DNA of 64,000 nucleotides from Struthio camelus (taxonomy: Eukaryota; Chordata; Aves; Struthioniformes; Struthionidae): positions 6,386,001 to 6,450,000 of the forward strand of contig NC_090964.1 of NCBI RefSeq assembly GCF_040807025.1, in the 5' to 3' direction. Below, one piece after another: positions 26,301 to 39,330 of this stretch. The position numbers and the translations under genes were made by a program. The first letter of the stretch is position 1; each line of letters begins with the position of its first letter. Below the pieces are notes generated by a model that was given only the letters and a program-made list of their open reading frames with translations, made no database searches and was not told the DNA's origin.

Positions 26301-29300
26301 GAGAGGATAGCAAAGAAGAAAGCATCAAGTGCCTCGCACAAATTTCCGAGGCACAGCAGCAGCTAGCTGAGGTGGTGTCTTCAGATGGGATGTATTAACT
26401 GCAAGCTCACTCCGTTCTCAGCGTCCTGGCACAACGAGCTCCTGGTTCACAAGCGCGGGCTCCTGCACGCACACGTCCACCCTGGCGCTCCTGCCCGAGG
26501 CAGCCGTGTCCAGCAGGCTCACAGCCCTAGCACACTGGACACTAGCACACCTAGACTGTTTTCTCCGATCACTTGACTCTGGATGATCTTGAATAAATCT
26601 ATCTATGAACTAAGCCAAAATTATATAATCTCACAAGGCGATTAGTAGTCTAATATTATAAGAGCACATCAGGCACCTCAAAAGAACGTTAAGATCCAAA
26701 TGTATAAGGAAAAAAAATCCTTACAAATGAGCAGCTTGAGCTACAGCTATGACTTTCTGGTGACCCCTCTTGTATGCCAGATTCTTCAACAGCCTTTTTG
26801 TTCCGTTCAAATGCTGCGTCCTTGGACATCAGAGCAGGTTCATAAAAAATGCTCCGTGACCCCCCCACACATACACACTCCCCAGCACAGCTATCAACCA
26901 GCCGAGAGACTGCTGGTTTGCTCAGCAAACAAGACTACTCATAGGTGCCAGCAGGAGGAACGGTTACAGAAGTACCCCCCATTCCCTCCACCTACGCTAA
27001 CCCTCCCAACGAGTTTTAAACAAGGAGGTTCCTACGAATGGGCTTAACTACATCAGAGCAAATAAATGCATAAAAATGCGTGAAATACGGAGGAGAGCAC
27101 AGTCACCTATTCAAAAGATGTACTATGGAAGAGACGTTAAGAAAACTGTTTTCTCTTACTGGACCTAAATCAATACCGAGGCATATGAACCAGGATAAAC
27201 AAAAAGCACCTTACTATACATCTAAGACTTCAAAGATAACTACAAGTAAACTCCATGAGCTAAAAACTGCATGCACATCAGGCAGGCACAGGTATAAGCT
27301 GACCACAATTTCTGGAAGCTTATAAAAATATGCTGAAATCACACTACTGGACTGCATCCTTACCTACAGCTGGGAAACGCGCTCATTTTAAAAGAAAGCT
27401 AGTATTAGTCCTGCAGAAAGCACCTTCTTGGTTCAGCTCTCGAGAAGGTAACAGATGGCAAAATGTTCCATTTTAAAGAGAACCAGCAGTCTTCAGGATG
27501 GCACATGCTGCCGAGGAGACACAGAGCTGGCTACAGAGACACCCGGCACAATCCATGCCCCCTCGCTTTCAGCACTCAACACAGTCAGACGTGTCCCCAC
27601 AAGGCTACCCAGCTCAGTGGCCTCTCCATGCCTACCCCAGAATACCATGCCCTTCTAAGGAACAAAAATAACCACCTTGTCACTGATGACAGTCATCTCC
27701 AACACGTACGCTACAACTCACTGCGCACCCAAGGGTACAGGCTCAACAGACTTGCTGCACGGCTCCGCTATGCAAGATAAGCAGCTCGGTCCCAGCCCTC
27801 CCACCTCACTCGCTTTGCAGCATTTAGACACCCCGCACACCACCACTTCCCATTTCCAAATGTTAAACTAAGCTGCTCTAAAAGGGCTCCTCAGAGTAAG
27901 ACGCCCAAAGTGTTTGCGCTTGCAGAGATTACACAGAGATGATATGATTCACTTGAGATCACAGAGGATATTTGTCAATCAGCTTTAGGGTTTGCCTATA
28001 AATGGAGACTTTCTAAATAACTCCACACAGTGAACACCTCAATGCACAAAGGGGTGTGCACAACGGTCCAGTGTTTAGGTGCCCGGCTTAAAGACACCCG
28101 CTGGATAACAGCAATAAGCAGCCATGTCAGAATATGGCGCATCATAAAACACAGGCACCCAAACAAACACCAACTATAGCAGCTTTCACCGAGATTTAAA
28201 CTAACACTTTTTACTCTCGCATCCCAGAAACTAAGAACAAGCATGCAGACAGCTGCAGGGACTCAGTAATTTGCCCCATTGCTGTAAATTTCAGATTATT
28301 TGCTGGAATCTGTAACTGCATCTCTGCAGCCTCTCTGGTCCCTCCAGACAGGTGAGGAAGCTCCAGAGAAAGGCAGCACATGGACCGAGTTATAACTGCT
28401 CTGCAGCAGCAACTCACTCTCAGGCCACTGGACTGTAACACTTTCTCAGCTCCATCCCAAGTTCAACAGCCAAAGGAAATGAAAGGGCTGATTTTTTTCA
28501 GCTGGCTCCCCTCTCACAAAGAGGACTTCCTTCTAGTCTCAGGTTAGGTCTTCAATGCCAAAACAAGATATCAATTGCCCTGCTGTAGAGTCGAGCTTCA
28601 GGTAGCTTCTACCACAGGACAAACTAGAAAGGTCTTTATATCCCATACCTGTGTTTGCAGCAAAGAGCTCACCATAGCAAAAAACAAAGCATCCCAATTT
28701 CCCTGGTCTTGCAGAGATCCAATATACGAGTCAATTTGGAGTAAAATAAGCTTTTTGATCATCCATCTGTGTCAGCCCAAGGAAAGAACAGGCTTCCAAC
28801 AAAAATTAACAGGCCTGAGGAAGCATCTCCCAGTAACAGTCTCAACCTCGCGATGTTCAGCCTAGCTCTCCCATGCCTGCAGTGTTGCAGCTCTTTCAGG
28901 TTAGCTGGAACTATCAAATTTCCCGACTGGAAGCAGAACTGGAGAAATACCCAAACCTGAAAGCTTCTGTGAGGGAGCAACACAGGAAGGCTATTCAGGC
29001 ACAGCAACCAGGTGAGGGCATGCAAGCATCAAACACAGACAAGAGAAGCTTCAAACCTTCACTCGAACCTCCAAGTGCCTCAATAGAGACAGTAATGGAA
29101 GATGTATTTTCATATGCACTGGCAGCTCAGGGCAGCTCTTCCCGCCTTCCTCTCCAGGGGCATCAGGAACCTCACCAAGGCGCTGACCCCCAGTCAAAAT
29201 CAGCTTGGTGAAGAAACAGCTGGTTTTAATCCAGTTCAGTTCCCCGACTCACTTGTTACATGGCCCGCAAACATGGGGTCAAGTATAAGGCAGCAGGTGC

Positions 29301-31161
29301 ATAGGGCCATTTCTTCAGTAGCAACACCATTTGTAGGTGTTTATACAGCTGCAACCCAAAGCAGAGGTCTAACCCTGAAGAGAGCACGATTTGCTCTGTC
29401 ACAGAGAAGGGATAAGATCAAGATGGGAAGGCATCAAGCCAGGGACACAGTCACCAAAACCAGGCTTGAAAAAGCTGATGGGAATCATCAAATCCTGCCC
29501 AATCTTCTATTCATTTTTCCCACAGCAAACACCAACAGGAAGGTGTCATCCTTATCTATCTTTGCATGCTGTTTGAGCCACTTAAATCACCAAGCTGGGA
29601 GTAGCTAAGCTTAGACGCTCTCCAAGTACCTAAGATTTTGACAAAACAGAACTTGTTTACGCACATTTATACCTTGATTTGAGATCTTTGCTACAAAAAT
29701 ATCACCGAACTCCTCCGATACGCTTAAGAAGAAAGACCTGAAATGCCAGGAGATCCTAATGCAGATATTTGCCAGCCCCAGGTTTTGAAATCGCTTCCCA
29801 AACAGGACCTTGCTCTTCATAACCCAAAGCCAGACGTGACCTGGGAATTCCAGTTCAACCAGTTTCACCCTTTCCCCCTTCATTCCTCCCGTTTTCTTGG
29901 AAGGGCAGACAGCAACAAAACCCTACCCCAGCCCAGACTGGAATAAGCAATCTGTTGAAATCCACGCACTGAAAAGTCACCTGCTTCCGGCACAATCGCA
30001 AGAGCATTTCCAAATTCCAGCTCTCCTTTGGCCAATGCAGACAGATGGGCACAACAGGCACCCGCTGCACTCCCTGCAAAGTCTTTGTACTTCAGAGGCC
30101 AGAGATACAAAGCCTAATGGCAAAGACCGTCTCCACAAGAACAACTGTTTTGTTAAGGGATCACAACATAAATCAATAATCCTCCAGCCGCAAAAACAGC
30201 TTAAACTTGCATGTAGGCCAATTAAACTTGCAATCCACTAAAACACACACCCTCCCTGTGACTCCGGGCAACCCTGCTTCTCAATCGACAGAGCAGGGCT
30301 CCAAATCTGGCTGCTACAAACTGAGATACTACCTGCTCCAGATGTCCCCAGCTGGCAACAGGGACCATGACTAAATTTAAAACGCAACGGCTCGGTCATT
30401 ACCACAGGCAACTACAGATTTTCACTTTCTTGCTCACCTTCCTCCCATTCAATATCACGTTTCAGGAAGGAAATAACCCCTTTGCAAAGGAAGTGATAGC
30501 CCTGAGAGTAGGCAATAAAATGCTGAGATAGGAGCCAATCTCGTGCCCTGCTCACCCCTGCAGGGGCTGCCTCAACAGCACGATCCCAGAAGGCTGCAGG
30601 TATTTATGACAGGTCTGCATTCTCAGCAGCAGGGAGGCTGCAGGCTTTCAATACGCAAACAGAGTGCCTGGCTACCAGAACCACTTCTGATTATTCATAT
30701 ACTTGCTACTGGCATCACCAAGACAGAAAATCAATGCAAGGAGCAATTAATGTCATGCTTTGCAGTGTAGACTGAGTACCACAAGCACCAGAGATGGTAA
30801 ATTCTCCTTCCCTCCTCTCCTACTTGTGGCACTTATGTACTGTCTAGCATATCTAGCCACCTACAGCATACTTTCACCTTGGCATGCTGGCTATTGATAG
30901 GACTAGATTCCCAGCAAGGTTAATCATTCCCCCAGCAGCCCAGAAGCAGAGCTGAAACTGGCTTGGGCTGCCCAAGGACCAATTCTGCCAGTCCCCACAA
31001 GCGTGCCAGAGACTGAGCACCACTCAGGAACAGTTTCTGGTAACCTTTGCCTTTCAAATCAAATTTATTTGAAGACAAAGGCCGACATACTTAAAAAAAA
31101 AAAAAAAATCCCTTCAACATTGTAATGGGGATGGCAAAATAAACCAGGACTTCCACATTAC
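23304..31161 (-). other. Intron-like sequence
   Basis: Moderate-GC sequence with a C-run (23531-23544) and a small hairpin (24534-24561). Scattered ORFs of up to 168 codons show no recognisable domains. No RNA gene or recent transposon is visible. Confidence 0.45.
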
Positions 31162-31184
31162 CTGCAAAGTTTCCATATAACCTA
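31162..31184 (-). CDS. Candidate 23-nt microexon (unidentified gene)
   Basis: The acceptor CTCTTTTTTAG|TAG has a strong pyrimidine tract and is a tandem AG-N-AG site that would allow a 20-nt form. The donor is TTTGCAG|GTAATG. In the frame left by the 33.2-kb exon it reads VGYMETLQ and returns to phase 0, which is the phase needed by the 23.3-kb exon. Too short to judge on its own. Confidence 0.22.
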
Positions 31185-33163
31185 CTAAAAAAGAGACTAG
31201 AGCAGGGAGAGGAGAAGGAAAGCCCAATGGCAGAGCAAGGGGGAGGAGAACAGTGGCCACATCTGGCCACTAACCTTAGCAAGGTTAGTGACAAAAGGTT
31301 TCTGGGGAAAGGGACCTTAAAATTAAAGTGCTTCTCTGCATATCCAACCACAAGGGACAAATGTGGAATGGGCACCCACAACAACACAGGAGCTAACTGT
31401 CATTAAGTGCAAGAGACTAATAGCCTTGGACAGATGCCACCCAGCTCCTCATGCACCAAATTCCTGACTGCTTCACAGGCATTTTCGAGCAGCATCAGCT
31501 TAAATCAACACATCTGAGTCATTCTGGGGACACGGGTAAAAGTTAGTCTGCTGCTGGCGGACCCCAAACAGTAAATTAAGCTCAATGGTATTTAACCAGC
31601 ACCTCTGTCAAAGCTCTTGAGAATGGACAAATTCTCCTTCAGAAGCACACTGTTTAATGCAGATACCAAATCTGTTCCCAATAGATTCCTATTTCAGCTG
31701 CTCACACTGTCAGAAGCAAGTCACATGCCCTTTCCAAATCTGCATTTTGGACTAGAAAGTTTTATTTGCCTTTAAAGCATTCAGGCTCAAAAGGGACCTA
31801 AGGATGAATGCAGCGGGCTGTGGCGCGTGGGGAAACAACAGCACAGCTCTGACGTTCTCTCCAGACCATCTACTAACATCAACTTCAGAGACGGTGTCGT
31901 TGAAGCCCAGCTCACTATCAGAACAGCCGGCCATCCCAGAATTGCTGCCTCCAAGACATTCAGCTAAAGCACTTCATGATCAAGGCTATGTGCTCTAAGT
32001 TCAAGAATGCACTGTATTTTGACAGGACATTAAAGGGCAAGATGACTTGTGGCTCTAAAGAGACAGAGATATCATCCACCACAGACATCTTGACTATGCA
32101 GATCAAAACTCCTGCTACTGACGTTCCAAATGAAGGTTCAAATAGCCTCTGCAGCAAAGTCATCTTGGGAATACTTATGAATTTGAGCTTCCAGTAAGAC
32201 ACGGTCAAATAGCAGTTTTGACACGTGTCCCAGTAACTTATGAACCAACGGAAGAGACTGCATAATGTCAAAGCCCGAGGGAATGATTTGTGGAGAGTAC
32301 ATGAGGACACATCAACACCGTCTGCCCATATACAACCAGGTAGTTCACTATCTTAACTGATAATCAAAAGGCAGTAAACTAAACATCCCACACCAGCATA
32401 AGGATTCCTCCTCTTCACATTTACTTAGCAATGCAGGCAAGCAGCCCTGTACAAAAACCTCAAGCAATAAACTAATGCTCATGCTAATTAATAAAAAAGG
32501 GCTAGAATTGTCTCAGCACTCATTATGTGCACCACAAGTGCAGAATACCCTTTAAAATTACTCTTCTATAAAAAATGACTCTGATCAGCAGAATACATTA
32601 ATGAACGGGCCATAAACTTCTCCCCAAAAATCCCGCAATGAACTGAAAGCACACTCCACCCTCTCATTAAAGATTTCACTGCTATAGAAACGATGATTAA
32701 ATATGCAGGGCCATGAATCAGCTACCTGAAACCAAGGTACACCTCAGCAATCAAGGAAGTGCCCAACACCAGCGTTCAGACTGACGTTTTGGTCATGGCA
32801 GGGCTTAACATAGCTCCCCCTGTTAATATCATCTGCCCAAACTGCAGCATTACATAGACTGGTAGCCCTACCATGATGCTTCACAAGGTCACATTTAACC
32901 TTTCTTGCATTTTGGGTTTGGTTTTATGGGTTGTTTCGGGGGGGGGGGGGAAGGGGGATTTTTTTTGTTTGCTTTTTTGCAAGTGCTCAACACTGTATGC
33001 ACTCACTACAATAACAGACAGCACAAACAGTTTCCAACTCCATTTTGACACAGCCAGACAAAACACCTAAAACTAGATTGCAGACACCTCTGGTCCAGCT
33101 GCGGCTCTCTGTAGGGCCTTTCCAATCAAACCTGGAGGAAGGCAGCAGGATGGCATGGCTTAC

Positions 33164-33189
33164 CAGCAGCTCCCAGTCCACAGTCTGAA
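33164..33189 (-). CDS. Candidate 26-nt exon (unidentified gene)
   Basis: The acceptor is CCACTTTGCAG|TTC after a pyrimidine-rich tract, and the donor is CTGCTG|GTAAGC. In phase with the 34.9-kb exon it reads SSDCGLGAA and leaves phase 1. A second AG five bases in would give a 21-nt form. All three frames are open, so the coding evidence is weak. Confidence 0.22.
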
Positions 33190-33944
33190 CTGCAAAGTGG
33201 ATTTAAAAGAGGTTTAATTTTCCCAGAGACTAATGCTCTCAAATCAAAATAAATCCTTCAAAAGAAGAGATTATCCATAAATTTACTAGCTAGAAATGTT
33301 AATATAGCCAGTGTTTATGCAAGGACTGCTGCTCTCTCCATGCAAGAGCATCACCTTCACAGTTTTATATTAAAGGCCAAAACAGATTTCTGCCAGGTCC
33401 CCCCCCACCTCCATTTCCACATTGAAACGCAGCACAGCAGCTCTATAAACACCACTTTCTAAGAGTAACATTAATTCACAGAAGAATTGGGGTAAACTTG
33501 TTCCTATCATATTAGGAAAGCTCTGAAAATCCTCCTCTGCCAAGAAACTTAACCAGAAAACGAGATCCACAGGCAGAAAAAAAAATCCAGTGTGAAACCT
33601 GGTCAAATGTTCAAATCAGGAAAAAAGCAGAGCTAAAACCTCAAATGCGTGATCACAAAACACAGGACGCAATGCGAATTAAGTAGTGACTGCTTCAACA
33701 TTGCTGATTCAACCAGACCACAGCAGGAACAGCCATCTGTGTTGCTGGACTTACCCATCACATAAATGCTAGTGAAACAAATGCTTCCTTCTGTTATTCA
33801 TATTCTATTTACTAAAGGCCCATCTGCACACTATACAACACGCAGAACGATGAGACCCAGACCAGTATAACCCGGCTGCTAATTATGGCCCTTAAGGCTG
33901 AGGTGCATTACCATTTCCCTCTAGCTACAAACAAGAGCATGCCT

Positions 33945-33978
33945 ACGCCCTCACTAAGCTCACGCCCTCACTAAGCTC
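33945..33978. repeat. 17-bp tandem duplication
   Basis: ACGCCCTCACTAAGCTC is present twice without spacer. A small local duplication with no other visible signal. Confidence 0.85.
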
Positions 33979-33994
33979 ACGTAATCTTAGGGAG

Positions 33995-34100
33995 GACAGA
34001 CAGGCAGATGAAACAGGTACAGGAAAAAGTGGCTTGCCTGACATCAAACAGCAAGTCAGCAACACAGCTGGGAGCTAAACTAGGCCTCCTATCCACCCAA
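33995..34100. repeat. MIR-like SINE fragment
   Basis: The plus strand shows AGTGGCTTGCCTGACATCAA, then CAGCAAGTCAGCAACACAGC and TGGGAGCTAAACTAGGCCTC, the order seen in the MIR 3' part (aacttgcccaaggtcacacag, then cagagctgggattcgaaccc). Divergent. Confidence 0.45.
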
Positions 34101-34897
34101 ACATCATCATTTTCCCTGTACTAGTTGATGGGGAGACAGAACTTGGCCATTAGAACGCAGATTGAAGGCTTGATTTTGAAGCTAAAAGCACATAAGAAAA
34201 AGCACTTGATTAACGTAATCACCAGTGTCAAATTGATTTTGGAGAAGTAATGGTCTCACAGCACTCCCTCATCCTGCTTTCCAAACCTGACGGGTTCACA
34301 CAGGTTCTTTCCTACCTTATCGACAGCTTTTTACTGTCAGTAACTGAACTGCATGCACTGCAAACATGTTCAAGACTCCTTAAAAGGCCTACTTAACGTT
34401 AGTCCTAATAATTCTCTGCTTTCTCTCCACTAGATGCATGCTATGTGAGCCCACCAATAACCCACAGAGAAGCTGGATACTTTCCTAATGCATTAAAATA
34501 ACAGCCCTCACTGGGCGAGGTGCAGAAAAAGCCAGCCAGAATTCAAATGTCAGCAACAGCAACTGAGCAGCCCATGCATGAGCAAAGTTTTCCAAACCAG
34601 ACACTTCCCTCCCTGCAAATCCAATCTATCCTCATATCCAGGAAAAAAATTCAATATTTATGAAACAAAAGAAACAGAATAACACAAAAGCAATAAGTGT
34701 ACTGCAAAAAACCCACATTTCTTGCAGTCTTCAGAGTCATGCTGAGTTTAGAGAGGATGAATTTTCCGCAAGTTTCCAACAGTGTCAGTACTGGCCCTCC
34801 ATGAGCAGGTAACAGAAAAGCCAGATGGCCTAAAGCCACAGCTAATTTCAAAACTGCTGTAACATAGCACAAGCCAAGAGAGCCTGACAGCACTCAC

Positions 34898-34930
34898 CTG
34901 ACAATCCCACCTAAAGGTTGATGTTGCATT
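34898..34930 (-). CDS. Candidate 33-nt exon with possible start codon (unidentified gene)
   Basis: The acceptor (CACCTTTTTAG|A) and donor (TTGTCAG|GTGAGTG) are both strong. The exon opens AATGC, and the ATG at 34929 would start MQHQPLGGIV and leave phase 2. Spliced to the 5' exon it would have A at -3. It joins in frame to the candidate exon at 33.2 kb. Its size is unusual and no homology is recognised, so it may be a chance pair of splice-like sites. Confidence 0.25.
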
Positions 34931-37900
34931 CTAAAAAGGTGCAGCTGAGCCAAGAGAAACCGTGTCTAAACATGTCTGCAATCTCACTGGCTTTTTTGTC
35001 AATAACTGAGGCTCTACATTAAAAATTGATTGCGAAGTACAAGATGAAACATTCTGTGACCTTGCTCACCCATGGCCCTAATCCACAGACAGTAGGAATG
35101 GGATACGGTCCCAGCTAGAAGCAGGATATAAGCACTAATTCAACTCCCAACACAAGCTAAATGAATTTTCAGTGACCCTACAGGGAATATGCCACTTCTT
35201 GCCTGCTACTAATCAAAAATTTTTGAATGAAAAAGACTTCTGTTTATTTGCTCTCTCTTTTGGCTCTGTGCACACAGTCTTACAAGGGAGCAAACCCAAA
35301 TGGACTTAACAGGCCCTTTCCTACTTTTGCCACTTCCTAGCTAACAGTAAATTACATCTGGTTTGCAAGAGACGGAATACACTTAATATCCCCAACAATA
35401 AAAGACCAACCTTGCTAGCCCAGGTCAGTTGGCCTATCACTTTTCTTTCAGTAATTATCATCCTCTTATAGGTCCCAGCTGAAAAAGATAACCTAGGTAA
35501 CAGATAAGTAATTGAAATTCTGAGTCCAATCAGGTTTTTCATTGTAAACACTGCAGTAGAACAGCTTTAAAATGCATTCCTAAAGAACCTGAAGCAGCCT
35601 ATTCAGCAAGTAAAGACCAAGCAAAAGTCTCCTGACTCCACTTCTGCCCCGGCATAAACTCACGGAAGTCTATTCCACACGAGGGTACAGCAGGCACACC
35701 AGTAATAGCTGTACCTGCAAACCCTCTTCCTCCAGATCTTGATGGGATGCTAAATCAGCAAAAACTATTAGACAGCTTTAGAGATCAGAGTCATCAATAA
35801 CATACAGCATCAGCACTATTATGCATCTGCAGGGGAGCTCTTGCCAAGACAGAAATAATATTGACAGAAATTACACTTTCAGCAGCGCCGCTATAATAGC
35901 TGGCTACCTACACCTCAACCAGCGAATTTTACTTGGCTACACAGAAATTACTGCTTTGACTTCCTAAGTGGGAGAGGTGAGGTAGACAAGAGAATACAAC
36001 CTTCATAAAGGCTTGCAAGTACAGTAGATGCCAAAGTCCCCTTAAAATTGGCTTAGACACAGTTCCATGCTTTGTTCAAAGCTCAAATTCTTTGAGGGTG
36101 ACCTTCGGCTTTCTCCCCCCCTTCCATAAACACCAATGGAAACTTCACCTCCGTGAGCAGAGTTTCTGGAAACCTCCTGAGACATCAGTGCAAGTCATAG
36201 AGCAACGTGGCCTGGGATCCTAACCTCCCACCTCAGGGCCACGTCTAGCTAGAACCTCATTATTTTTTGCTCCTGACTTTTGGCAGCAGAGCATCACATT
36301 GACACCAGCAGCCCTGAGCAGGTCCTGCTAAATGCTGCACAGACACCAAACAAGACAATGCTTTTCACGCCTTAATCCGAGTCCACAAATCAAGACTCCT
36401 CAGTAGGACTTAGGCCAAGTTTTTGTTGCTTGTGCCCTTAAAAGCTAATCGTCTAAGAGAAGAGTCTATAGTGACTAGCCCAATGGAGAAAAGGCAAGTA
36501 TCTTCAGAGAGATTCTCCTCTCCCTCAGATAAGGGTGTGACAGGCAATGAAGGAAGCCCATAAGGGCTGCCTCAGGTTTAAAATCAATCATGGCATTAAT
36601 CTTGATTGATTTTAGATGTCTAAGTCTATGGCAACAGATCTCTAATTAGGGGTTCACTTCTGTGGATTAGGTAACCAAAGGGAAAGCAGGTTGTCAGTAG
36701 CTAAGCTCCCTGCAAAGGGGCCCAGCCTTTCAGCAGAAGCTCTTTGAAGCCTGCAAAATGAAAAAGCTTCCAAACCTCTAGTTTAAGTGCCATTAGACTT
36801 TACTAAAATCTAATGATCTTTACCAATCTGCTTCAAAAGCCTTTCAGCTGGAATCGTTAGACCAGGAGTTCTGCCTGAGAGCCAGGAAAGTGCCAGACTT
36901 GCAGAATCTGACCTCATCAGTATGCACCTTACTTTGCCCAATGACATTCAGCAGACATCATTAATTAGTTCAGGACAGCGCATTGCCCATCATGACTTCT
37001 GAACTTAGCCATGCAGCTGTTAGGTAAGCAATTCTTAACCGCGTTTTGCAATCAGCATGCCAAAAGCACAAACACAAAAGAATGAAGTTAACAATCTGTT
37101 TACCCATTCTCTCCTCCTCCAATTACTGTTGCTAGCAAATAGATTCGGCAAAAAAAAAAATCCTATTTCCAGGATTCAGCAGAGAGAACTCATTTGGAGT
37201 GCTACCAATTTTCATATCTTTGCCACTGGTGCTTCATGTTATTTCACACAATCAATTCATTCAGTTAAGAGATGAAGCTTGTTCTTTTGGCTAAGAGCAT
37301 TAAAAGCCTGTCTCTAGAGATAATTAGCCCTCCCTCCCCCAGCCCTTCCCCAGCACAAAGCAGAAAGAGCATACAGTCATCAGCAAACAAAGAAACTCAA
37401 ACAGTGTGACAACAGGCTGCAGCTGGGTCTGGACAGTACCCCTCACCTCCGTATCTTAGCACGGCTGATAATCAAAAACAAGTCAACACCACAAGCACCA
37501 GGACAAGCAACACAAAGAGTATCTTTAGATTACTGACTTCCTTAAAGTCATTTAAGTATCAGGAAAAGGGCAATTCCTCATGTGCAAGGAGCAGAAATGC
37601 AAAATGCATAACTAGTCATTGTTAGGAGTTTTGCTGGTCGCTTTCCAACCTTCAAAGATTCACCCAAGGCATTCAACAACAGCAGATAAGAGCACAGACG
37701 AGCAAGATAGGACAGAATCGGGAAATCTGCGTTCTTTTACTTATGACCCGTGCAAATCTCTACACTGCAGCTTCTTACAAGAGGCAAAATTCCTCTGGGG
37801 CAGGAAAAAATTAAGGAGAGTCAGCATTTGGAAAATACTTTGAGAACCTCAAGCAGAAGACTCACAAACATCTGTATATCTACATACCGATTCCCCACTT

Positions 37901-39301
37901 AAGAGGCGTGCAAAGGGTCTGCCCTCCGATTTGGGGGCACAGCTTGGAAGGAGTTAAAAATCCCCAACTGGAACCAGCCAAAGGTGCAACTGCCGGCTTG
38001 CATATTCATTGGCTGACTAATGCGTGACCCCACTGTGCCGAAAAGAACTGGAAATACTTATCACCACAGCATTGACAAGTCAGCAAGAACTACTAATTAA
38101 ATGACAAAAATAGATCTCTGAAAGGGCTTTCCCCCCCCCCCAACACAAAGCCAAGACCTGCCACTGCTGCAGTCACACATCCATTAGTTTCCGAGGGCTC
38201 CAAGCTCACTAGCAGAAAAGTAGTCTCAGATTCACAAAAAACACTCACAGCATACATATGCCGAGTGGTAGGAAATCCCAATGAAACAAATTTAGGGCCC
38301 CGATCCTGGATAACATAGATCATCTTCATCTTTTCACTAGGCACGCCACACTCCTACCATCTTGAACGGAAGTAGCAACGAGATGACACCTCTGCCCCAA
38401 CAGCTGTATCAGCTTCCTTGCACTCCCTAGAGTCCACAGCCCCAGTTTTGCCTGATAAATGGTTAAACAGGTACTGAGGTGATCCAGGTGATCACATGGA
38501 TCCCATCAACTTGCTTCACATGTGGCATCACAGAGGCCAGTGACAAAAAGCTAACATCAGTGCAGCCTCCACCACTGCACAGGTTTCACTTTAAGCTCCC
38601 CCCGTCCCCACCAGACACAGGTTTGGTATAGCTAGTATCTGAATATTCATCACCAACTAATAGACCTGCAGGAACAGCAGTGTCAGCAATACTTAACACT
38701 TATAACGCCCCAACACATGCCAAACACAATGAAATTTGATCAAAATAGAAGCCATTTGTTTAAATACAAGTGATTTGGCTCTCAAAACTGTCATCAAATT
38801 AAACTGGAAATCAAATTAACCAGCGATTGAAGGAAGTAGAAGGCTGTATAATCACAGATTACTGATGCAGCAGCCTGAAAACAAGGATGCAATCACATTT
38901 CCCTTGTCCATGTCAGCCTCTTTGCACAGCCCTGTGCTCCCAACAGGACTCTCCCTCCCCAACTTTCAGGGCTTAAGGATGCTCTATGCCTCAAATATAG
39001 CTCCCCCAGCTATTTCTCAGCAGGGCAGAAAGGATACTTACTTTACAAAAACATCCTTTAAGAAGTTATCTGATAACAAAAGCAAAACCCTGTGAAAATG
39101 AGGATTGATACATTTGAAACCACATTAACCTAGGACAGGTCGGCACAGTCATTTCCAGCACTAGTAGAAAGAACAAGTTTAAAGCCACTCTGAATAGGAA
39201 AAGGGTTTTGTTACCATCACCATCCAAGATACTAATTTAAATTGGCATAGCTACATGTCCACAAGTTTCCACCGTAAGAATTAGCCTCATTAAGGCTTTA
39301 T

Positions 39302-39330
39302 TCCCCCCCCCCCCACACACACACACACAC
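39302..39330. repeat. C-run joined to (CA)n microsatellite
   Basis: A run of C followed by about eight CA units. Simple sequence, probably polymorphic. Confidence 0.85.
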
